Below the pieces are notes generated by a model. That model saw only the letters and a list, made by a program, of their open reading frames with translations, was not told the DNA's origin and did no database searches. From positions 3,546,501 to 3,610,500 of the forward strand of contig JAPWGK010000001.1 in NCBI GenBank assembly GCA_029641185.1: a DNA stretch of 64,000 nucleotides, read 5' to 3'. Both the position numbers and the translations under genes were made by a program. Within the stretch, counting starts at the first letter, position 1, and each line of letters starts with the position of its first letter. Below are positions 48,918 through 58,367 of the stretch, in pieces. This DNA is from Pseudofabraea citricarpa (Eukaryota; Ascomycota; Leotiomycetes; Helotiales; Dermateaceae).

Positions 48918-51900
48918 CTATCGTATAACTATATCAAAAGTCCTTGGTTCCAACATCTTTGCAACTTCTTTCCAATCATAAAATAACGCTCTGTGTCTCG
49001 GTGTCAAATTTTCATTGTCTCTCGCATGCAAATCAGCACCGGCCTCCAAAAGTATAGGTATGATGTCGAACCGAGCGTACTTAGCTGCAATATGCAGTGG
49101 CGTCTCGTTAGTTGTAGGATCTTTTCGATTCGGATTGGCATTCTTCATGAGGAGTAAGTCGACCATGCTGGGAAGATTCGAAATGATCGCTAGGCTAAGC
49201 GAGGTAATGCTGTTTGGGTGCGCGACATCCACTTCCAGAAGGTTGTATTTGAGAAGGAATTCGATTGCATTTATCCAGTTCTGACCCACTGCTGTGTGAA
49301 GCGGAGATGCTTGGATGGTAGACGGGCCAAAAACTGTGTCTTCTCCTATTGTACGCTCAGTGAATACAAACCAATTAACATTATGAAGCAGTAGCTCCTG
49401 GCGGATGTGATCACTTTGAGCTTGAACTGCAAAGTGAGCAATCCCTCCAAAACCACTGATGCTCTCTAAACTTGCACCGTGATCAAGAAGTGCCTGAAAG
49501 CAACCTATGCGGCCAGAGACTGCACATAGTTGTAACGGTGTCACCCCATCTGGATCTTGAACATCCATATCAACGCTGTTAGAGAACTCGGCCAAAGCAT
49601 AAACAAGTTCATCTAGGCCTAATATGGCAGCAAAATGCAAGATATGCCTTCCATTTTGGAAAAGCTTGCTTACGTCTGCTCCGGCTTTCAGCAACTCCTT
49701 GAAACAGTGAATATGTCCATTAAGGCCAGCAAGTAGCAAGGCACTCTCACCACAACCATTAGCCTCTTCCAAATTCGCACCATGCCGGATCAAAAGTTGA
49801 ACACAGCTAATAGAACCCTCTGACGCGGCGATATGCAACGCGGTGTGACGGCCGTCTCCTCTGGGGGTATTGAAGTTTGCTCCGACACCTAATAGCGCAT
49901 CAGCCGTGCTTGAGTTGCCTGTCTGAACCGCGCAATCGAGAGCAGTACTCTTGGACAAATTAAGCAGCTCGAGATCTGGTTGGCATTGCAATAGGCAAAG
50001 TAACTTTCGTAGTTCAAGCTGGCTTTTCAGTCGTGCAAGAACATGAAGAACAGTATCGCCGTGTATGTTCGTATGATTGACTTGATCCATCTTGATTGTG
50101 AAGTCAACCAACACTCGGAATGCAGATAGAGTCCCAGAATCTGCGGCAGCAATGTGTAGTAGAGTTTGGCTCTCCTCATTAAGGTCTAGAAAATCTACTC
50201 CTTTGTCTAATAATAAGCATAGAGAAGATGTTGACTCTTGCTTGATTACATGTTCCAGGACCGACAAACTCGTAGGTTGACCCATTATGGATAGTCGATT
50301 GGAGAGAAGCTCGACAATGGGTTCATTTGACGCGTCGATAGCGTGCGAAAGCAAGGATTGTACCAGATACGCTGAAGATTTTATCTGACCTGAAATACAT
50401 CCATGCTCCTAAAAGATACTGAATATCCTGGTATTGCAATAACGAGCAGCGTACTCGAGGCCGCTGAAGTCGAAGCAGCTTTTTGCATGGATATCAACCC
50501 CCAAGGATAGAATACAAAGTATCAATGGGACCAATTCTTCATAGCCATTTATCTGTTCACTCAATGCTGCCAAGGCCGCATGTAATACAGAATGGACCGG
50601 CTCCACAGTCCCAGATGCTGAGTAGGTAGAGAGGTGTAAGTTTAGCTTTCTACCCGACGGCAAGACATCATCAACCTGTTTACTGACAACCAGTACAGCC
50701 TCTGCCAGAGCCATTTCCCATTTTTCCAGAATGAGATCTCTGACTTCTATGCGAAGGTTCTCCTGTGACACTTGAAGATTGGTGGAGGATCGATATGCTA
50801 CAAAAAGATGCAAGTAGCAAGTCTTTATATCATCCATAGGATTCTTGAGAAGAAAAACATCCAACACTGTGAGGTAATCGTTTGTTATTACCTCGTTCCG
50901 AATTAACGTGATTAAATCGTGTTTATGAAAGACCGAGCTACAACCGCAAAGTTTCAGAGCGAGTAGGAAGAAATCCTCTATAGCGTTAACATAGATGTGG
51001 GTGGGATATTCCGTTAAACCGTGCTCTATAACAATTGCGCATATATCTTCAAATACTATTTGATCTTCGTCTTCTTTGTAAGTTCGGATGAACTCGTCAA
51101 GACCTTCATGTAATTGCATAATGGTGTTCTTATTTAGATGGGCCCCGCCTTTTAAAAGAGCTTCAATCACCCTGTAACATTCCTGGGAGTTGACGTAAGT
51201 ATAAAATGCCGCAATGACTATCGATAGCGGTGTGTGAAGTGCACGCCGTGGTCCAGATGGAATGTCCACCGCAGCCCCAGAGCACAGCAGCAAATTGATT
51301 GTAGCCACTCTTTCTTCGTGGTATTTACCGTAGATTGGCGCTATGTGATCTGTGTCGTAATATACAGCATCACTTACAAATAGAACACTTTGCAAAGGTG
51401 TTCCTATATGCGAAACCAGATTGACGTCCACCCCGCATCCGTACCCTAAAAGATCGTGACATAGATTTGGTAAGGCAAGGTTGGCAGCCCAATGGATTGG
51501 CATAGGTCTTAAAGAGCTGTGGATATAGAGTTTGATATGTTTAATAAAAATGTGCGCCATATAGTTGTTTTCATCGTCCTCGTTGTCTTTGTCGTCCTTG
51601 TTGTCTTTGTCGTCCTCGTCGTCCTCGTCGTCCTCGTCGTCCTCATCGTCGTCCCGCAACTGTTGAATCTGTTTACAATAGATATAACTAGTGTAGTTTA
51701 GAAACTGGTCGGTTTCCTGGAAATGAAATAGCCTATGTATAGCAGCTTTGATATCCATCCACTCACTAGCATGTGCATATTCGACCCAGTTAAATGAAGC
51801 AAAAGCGAAAAGTGGGAACTGTTTACATAGATTTTGTTGGAATTGATATATGGTTTCCGGTGCACTTGACAGCATAGAAGGCATGGACATCCCCCCAAAT

Positions 51901-54144
51901 TGACGACAAGTTAAGAATGCAAGGCATGTATTTGCGAGAAGTGACTGGTTGGCGCTAATCTTGTATGGCGCAAAGTCGGGATTCTTACTTACGTCAACTG
52001 TCGATAAAAATTCATTGACTGTAAAATGCGCGAATTCCAAGCTATCCCCGGACGAGCTCTTGCGGACGAGACTGCTACACCAATGCAACAATTCCTCCTC
52101 TGTTGTCAAAGCTTCGGAGTCAAAGTATTCAGAGTCCAAATCAACCGCAAGTGCCTGGAGCAGACAAGATGTGTTGAACCGAAATATACTGTGAGGAAAA
52201 GAACTATCGAAAAATTGGTTTACGTGAGCAAGCCATTGAAATGTCTTCGCTACCAGAGCTTGATTTAGTTTATTTTTGCTGTTATTTACCCTTTCAAGAA
52301 CACGTTCGTAGGAAGATGGAATATCTGGCGGTAGTTTTGTCAAAGCCTCTTTTCGCTCACGGTCGTTGCTACATTCGCAAATGTAGTCCATCTGGCAGGA
52401 TACCCAACGAAACCTGCCGCCAGAAAATTAGCTCATTAGCAATATTATATGCAGTATTTACTCACATTCCCTGGGCACGTTCAACAAGTACTTGCATGAT
52501 ATGCTCAACTAAAGTTGGATCTTTGATCTGAAGTTTTCGACTTGCGGTTCGCTTTTGGACCTCGGATGCCACATACAGACGGATATCACTGCTTTGGGCA
52601 GCAATGGAGACATGACGGAAATCTTGAAGATGACATCTAATATCTACCTCGTCACGGCTGGAGAAAAGAAGTTTGATAGAATTTGCAGTACTAAGATTCC
52701 GAAGCAGATCCGTGACATCTGAACGATGGTTGGTTACTTCATCAAGTCCATCAATGACAACCATCGCAACATTGAGGCGATTTGCCATTTCGATGATGAG
52801 ATTTCGGAGTTCCTCAGAAGTAACTTTCTGTATCATATAATCCTTAACTGTATGTCTCCTGTCCGTATGGTCGTCGTAGAACCTTTCAAGGAGTTTTAGG
52901 CAGTCTGGGTTTTGTAGCGCGAATTGTTTCGCTAAACTCCCAAGTATGTTAAGGGGGTCATGGGTCGCGGCGGATTTGTAGTCGCAATAAAAGAATGCAA
53001 GAGCTTCTCAAAATGTCAGTGGAAAATGAAGCTTAGACAGTATAGAAAGAAACAAAATCCAAATCTTCTTGGGGGCTCGATAATAGTTTGCGCTTCATTA
53101 AAGGGTCAAGAGATATATATGGATGGATACCTTGAGAATTGCTTGTGTATTTTCGTATCTCGTGTATTATCGTTGCTCTATAACATGTGAGTTAATAACC
53201 CAATCTTGCTCTTTAGTGGAAATTTCTATTACGCTAATACTGTTTTGCCTGCTCCAGCTTTAAGCAAATATGTCAGTTTGAGGCGGCATGTAGCGTGTTT
53301 GGGGGGGTGAGGGGGAGCTTACGTATGCCATAAACCCATAGCTTTGATCCATCATTTTGTAACCATGTCTTGAGTTCTTCGCCATCTGTGAACCAGATTC
53401 CAGTACCAGGCTTTCGTTGACGGATATTCGTGTGTTGCCATTCTTCCGGATCAACTTTAGTGATAAAATCGAGTGCTTTTTGGGCCTTTTCATCTATGGT
53501 TTTCTAAGCCATAATATCAAATTGAGGTAAAGGACAGACTAACTTATTCTCTTATCCTCTTCGTGCACTCGATTGGATTGTAGAATCTCGCCGACTTCGT
53601 TCTGCTTCTGTAGAATTATTTGAATTGTACTGTTTGCTTCGATCTGATTGTTCAGTATCTTGATAAGAATCGACCTGTTATATTAGTAGTTAATCCCTAT
53701 GGTCATGGAATGCTTTCAGCCTTACATGTTGTCCGCACTCATGGCCAGTGTCATTGCAGACTTATGCTTTTCAACACTATCGAGAAGAGACTTTGTCATG
53801 GCGCTTTTCATTGGCCATTTCAATTTGGTCCCTATTGAAAGCGAGGCTCCAGCGCCGATTGTGGGTAGGTTTTCCTCAATTTTCGACAACGTTTGGTAAC
53901 AATCCTCCACGAGGTGTATCTGTAACGTTGGATCCAATTCGGTAGCATCTTCTTCCAACCTTTGAGCAACCTTCCGAAGGCTGTATAAGATACCCGAAAG
54001 AATATTGACCTCATCCAATAGCTTCTTCGCCGTCTTCTCGGTGTCTTTGACGTTTTTGATGTACGCGTAGCCTTTGTGGGCAACGACGTCAGCGATGGTA
54101 ATTAGACCAGCGATACTACCAGCAATTCCGAGTGCTTCTGCCAT
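48918..54144 (-). CDS. NACHT NOD-like receptor with ankyrin repeats, interrupted by one in-frame TAG
   Basis: Exons read right to left: 54144-53726, 53674-53544, 53493-53323, 53257-53233, 53177-53131, 53003-52466 and 52413-50409. They give 1111 residues up to a TAG at 50411-50409. The same frame then stays open for 496 more codons to 48918. The domain order is a helical HeLo/SesA-like STAND N domain (1-140), a NACHT NTPase with P-loop GIPGAGKT (239-246) and Walker B VVIDGLDE (about 346-353), a winged-helix-like region, an Asp/Glu-rich hinge (about 698-728) and ankyrin repeats on both sides of the TAG (for example DGRHTALHIAASEGS and TNETPLHIAAKYAR). Such STAND proteins act in fungal non-self recognition and programmed cell death. 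Whether this copy is intact depends on the TAG. Confidence 0.82.
50409..50411 (-). other. in-frame TAG inside an ankyrin repeat
   Basis: The stop falls in the second helix of an ankyrin repeat (GLEYAARYCNTRIFSIF, stop, EHGC), where repeats normally have LLLEHGA. Both sides remain in one frame and both look like ankyrin, so the stop looks like a nonsense change rather than the end of a protein. A 30-base intron (GTATCT...TTTCAG) could remove it but is unusually short. Confidence 0.8.
51561..51653 (-). repeat. in-frame acidic trinucleotide/9-base repeat in the NLR gene
   Basis: Repeated GAC/GAT/GAG codons encode a run of Asp-Asp-Glu and Asp-Asn-Lys units, about 30 residues, between the NACHT half and the ankyrin half. 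On the plus strand it is a GTCCTCGTC-type array. Confidence 0.9.
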
Positions 54145-54662
54145 GTTTGATGCCTCTTGGTGAAAGCTTGAGAGCACTAGAGAAAAAGAAGAAAATCTTC
54201 TCTTATGTGATTGCCTGCGCAGCCTAATAGTTTGCCTCGGGCCCACCAAAAGTTGCTGTGAAACGGCAATCTCCAGCAGCTCTGTGTTGTTTCCAATCAG
54301 CGACGATGAATTTATCTGCGGCTGAGATTTGCCTCACAGAAGGGGCGGTGCCGCATGCAAGGCTGGGAATGCGATCACAGGAAGCCTCACTTCGTAGCCT
54401 TTTTGGCATTCGACAAATAATAACTGGATTTTCAATGATGAAATATGCTTCTATTGTATACTTAAAATTAATCAATTTCTCTTGAATTATTATGGATTTT
54501 ACTTCTGATTAGATAACTAATATAAAAATTAAGGCACAATACCGTATTTAGCTTATGCCTGGAAAGAGAAATAATCTAAAATCGAGACTAAACATTACTC
54601 CCACGCTGTACTAAATGAATAATACAGTTTCACTGATGAGATGGATACACTTGTTCGAAACT

Positions 54663-54711
54663 AATATAATATGCTATCTGTTTTTCAATATAATATGCTA
54701 TCTGTTTTTGA
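54663..54711. repeat. 24-base direct duplication
   Basis: Two adjacent copies of a unit containing AATATAATATGCTATCTG followed by a T-run, differing at one or two bases. Confidence 0.9.
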
Positions 54712-56039
54712 ATTTATATCTGGACTCAAAATTATTATTGCTCTCATCTCGATCCGGAGCAGCAATTTGAAAGATAGGATTTTAGATAATTGAGATATTC
54801 ACTTTATGAAAATGCGCTTATCTCATACGTTTTTGATACCCCCCTTTTTAGAGTGTTGCACCGAAATGAAAGATACCCAGCACGGATTTATAACAACCAC
54901 AATACCAAAATAGGGGTATCTTATGTGACGCTGAAATCGAAGAATAAATGGTCTGTATTCAATCAATTTAGAGAAGATATAGATTTGGATATAAAGGCGG
55001 TTCTTTAGCAAGGCTTGTTTGCCATGGCAGCTGCTCTTGGACGCTACGGTGGACACAAAGCGACAATCATATTTCAATTTGGGAACCGACCTTACTTGTC
55101 ACTGCATCTAGAGATTTTATTTTTATGCCTTCAAATATCCGTACGTATGTGCTATACTCTTCTATTCAGCGAAAATCTGGAAGTTCTTGGTTGCATCCAC
55201 AGAAGTGTGCAACTTGTAAGCGAGCACACATTCTGCACTCGAGTTTGAGTTCCGCTCGCGCGAAGATTCTCGGCGATCATTGGGCCGAATGGAAATCGTT
55301 ACTATTACTAGAATGCCTCATCTCGTATCAATAATCATATATGGAACCATTCGGTGGACGATTAAGTGAAAAAGTGGATAGTTCCTCCACGAATAATACA
55401 GGATGCTTTCTCTTACAAGCTGCATCTGCCATGCAAAGTTCGTGCGAAATAACTGTCCATCATTAAATATTTTGCCCCAAATTATTAGCAAGCGGTACAC
55501 CGCTCTGAAGAATGCTGCTCATATGTTACTAACATGAAAATGATTGAAACAATAAATGCCGAAATTTCGATGCTCGAGTTTAAGTAGGAAGCTACTCAGA
55601 CCTGTTTTATCTTAACCGCTTTAATAACATGATATCTCTCAAGTTGTTCTCTCCCAGAGTGATACTTAGAGTACCTGATCAACAGCAAAGAGTAGCTGAA
55701 TTAGAGTAACCTAATAGTCTACTTTGGTTCCTGAAAGTGATTGTTATAAAGTATAATCTCAACCCACATCTTTTTTCTCTCCGGCTCGGGACACCATAGA
55801 TGCGGGATTTTCGCAAACTGATAGGAGTCGGGACTGGATTTGAGTTTTCTGGGGTAAAGAGCTGTGGGGTAATTTGTCGATTCTATGCGTGACATAAGTC
55901 TTGCCTCGGCTTATATTATCGCGAAATTGCGTCAACAGTTCAATACGCAATTAACCAGATAGACTTTATCGAGACATTTTACCAAGAGCGGAGAAATTGT
56001 TCTTTTTGTGCAATAGCTTCCCTTCACGCGGATTTTGGG

Positions 56040-56047
56040 TATAAAAG
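56040..56047 (+). promoter_or_regulatory. TATA box of the GH28 gene
   Basis: TATAAAAG lies 56 bases before the first codon of the pectinase gene, a normal position for a regulated fungal promoter. Confidence 0.6.
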
Positions 56048-56102
56048 CCCTAAATTAGATAAACACAGTAGTGGCATTCAATTCATCTCTGCATCAATCA
56101 AC

Positions 56103-57512
56103 ATGAGGGCGGGCCAAAGTTTCAGCCACTTCATTCTCGTTCTTTTGAACTTTCTTGTCTTCATCCACTTCGGAGAGTGTGATGAACAATCTCCTCGAGC
56201 TCATGATGAAGGTGTAAAAACTTGTGTTGTGAAACCTTCGAATGGCACCGACGATGCCCCTGGAATTATCCAAGCATTCAAAGACTGTGGCAGAAATGGA
56301 AAAGTCGTATTTTTGAACGAGACTTATCATATCAACTCAGTCATGACCACGACGAACCTGAAAAATGTGGAAGTGGATCTGCAAGGTACTTTACTCTGGG
56401 GAACAAATATCAGCTACTGGTTGAACAACTCCCTCGACGTCGGCTATCAAAATCAATCCTCGGCATGGATTTTTGGAGGAGATAATATCAACTTTCAGGG
56501 CCACGGCTATGGTTCTTTGAATGGAAGTGGTCAGGCATGGTATACCGCTACAGGAGGCGTTAGCAATTATCCCCGAAGACCACACCAAATTACGATTACC
56601 AACACGACAAACTCTGTTTTCTCTGGGATCCGGTTCCTTCAAAGCCAAATGTGGTAAGTATCCCCCATCCTCAAGAAACCAAGTCTTCTAAGTTTTCGTA
56701 GGACTATGACAGTTATTCATAGTAGTGATATCCTACTCGAAGATATCTTTGTCGAGAACCTGACCAATTCCGGAGGCACGTCTCGAAATACAGATGGTGC
56801 TAACACGATATATGCAAACAACATCACTTTCAATCGCTGGACAGTCAATAATGGCGACGATAGCATTGCCATAAAAGCCAATAGCTCCAATATCCAAATC
56901 TTGGATTCAACCTTCAACAGGGGCCTCGGGGTTGCGTTCGGAAGCATTGGGCAGTACAAAGACGCGCACGAATTTATTGAGAACGTGACTGTACGAAACA
57001 TTGTCTGCAGCCAAACTCTGCATGCTGCATACGTTAAAACCTGGACCGGCCAGCAAGTTGGATATCCTCCAAATGGAGGCGGTGGAGGATTTGGCTGTAA
57101 GTGTTTTGCTTTTGAACCTTCCTTTAAAACGAAAAATGGGCTAAGATATTTGTCAGACATGAAGAACGTCCTGCTTCAAAACTTCACCATGAAGAGTGGT
57201 CGAGGAACACCTTTTGCAATCAGCCAGTGTACTACATTCAGCGGTGTGGCTGGGAACTGCAATTCATCCCCTTTCCACATCTCAGACGTAGTATTCGAAA
57301 ATGTGGCTGGAACAGTGAATGCCAATCCAATTGCTAGCTTGCAGTGTAGTGCTGCTTCTAACTGTACTGACATCACTATTCGGGATGTACAGCTGAAATT
57401 GGCGAATGGAACAGCAGCCAGTGGGTATAACTGTAACAATGCTGTGGATATCCATGGATTTACTTGTACGGGAAGTACGTGTGAGAAGCCTAGCGATACT
57501 GGGTCTTGTTGA
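56103..57512 (+). CDS. secreted GH28 pectinase, exo-acting polygalacturonase/rhamnogalacturonase type
   Basis: Three exons, 56103-56653, 56702-57096 and 57157-57512, give 433 residues. A signal peptide (about 1-26, hydrophobic core FILVLLNFLVFIHF) is followed by a right-handed beta-helix of family 28. Motifs are NTDGA (213-217), NNGDDS (233-238 with Asp236 and Asp237) and a YVK (294-296) in place of the usual RIK. The usual [GS]HG third motif reads GLG at 258-260, so the His is replaced by Leu. That pattern and GVAFGSIGQY point to exo-acting galacturonidase or exo-rhamnogalacturonase relatives rather than endo-polygalacturonase. Many N-glycosylation sequons (NGT, NET, NIS, NNS, NQS) fit a secreted enzyme. 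Intact and spliced in phase. Confidence 0.88.
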
Positions 57513-58367
57513 AAAGCTTCTGTATGAAAATAAGGAGGGGGACGCTGGAACAGTGATACTGGGGTCAAATTGACTTTCGATTATTATATTACCCGAGTGT
57601 AGCCTCTCTTCGAATTATCCAAGAATATATTCCATACACTTGAATTCATGTAATCAAATAAAAGACGAAGCCATCCCTAGGACATGTTATTGAAAATAGA
57701 ACAAGTGTTAACCACACAAAGCGAGAAGCGCTTCTTCCATGTACCAAAGACGACGAACAGCCCCCTGTTGTATCCAGTGTGTGGATGTACACCGGCCGGA
57801 AGTTCTTTGACCCGCAGGTAAAAGGAGAGGCTTTTGATGTTCTGTCGTCAGTTGCTCCTCTGTTGTCATACATAGTTTTATTGTTAGGTCATATGTCTCC
57901 TGTCCTTATGATAGATGACGAGGCATTAAGAATATATATGGTAGGAGCTGACTAGGTATAGCAGGAGTTAATTGGACGTAACAAAAAAGGAAGTTATATT
58001 TTTTAACTTGCCCCCTTATATATATAATATAAGACTTCGACTTTTGGTGATTACCCGAAACAGAATGTTCCCTTTTTAGGACAGAAAAGTGGAGTGTAAT
58101 TTAACTTTAGAAGGCTTTACTAGATTATTTGGTTTTAGCTATTTTATGGAGCCTGAGTGGGGATATATAGGGCTGGGGAAGGATACTAGATTATAAAAGG
58201 CTAATAAGAGCAAACTCAACGATTCTGCTTGTTGTAAGTTGTATGTGCTACTTTGTGCTCTATTGTAGTGTTATATATTTGGCTATGTATCAGTGCTCTC
58301 AATTCGCGTTGTGCTGATATATAAAATCCTAAAAGATTATTCTTTCATGTATTCCAAATCCTTTTCC
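57513..58367. other. intergenic between convergent genes
   Basis: 3' flanks of the GH28 and amine oxidase genes. No coding sequence or element recognised. Confidence 0.55.

Larger units (their letters stand above)
54145..56102. other. divergent intergenic region of NLR and GH28 genes
   Basis: About 2 kb, AT-leaning, with no supported gene. It contains a 24-base direct duplication at 54663-54711 and a TATA box for the GH28 gene. Confidence 0.55.

Noticed and set aside
50412..50500. 90-base intron (GTTGAT...TTTTAG) removing the NLR stop
   Set aside because: It would delete a clear ankyrin segment (GLEYAARYCN...), so a nonsense change is more likely.
53493..53503. NLR exon 3 starting at 53503 (acceptor TTAG)
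   Set aside because: It shifts the frame into a stop. The next acceptor (CATAG, exon from 53493) keeps phase with both neighbours.
54790..55008. 72-codon plus-strand frame in the NLR-GH28 spacer
   Set aside because: AT-rich, no motif, and an equally long frame on the other strand; chance opening.
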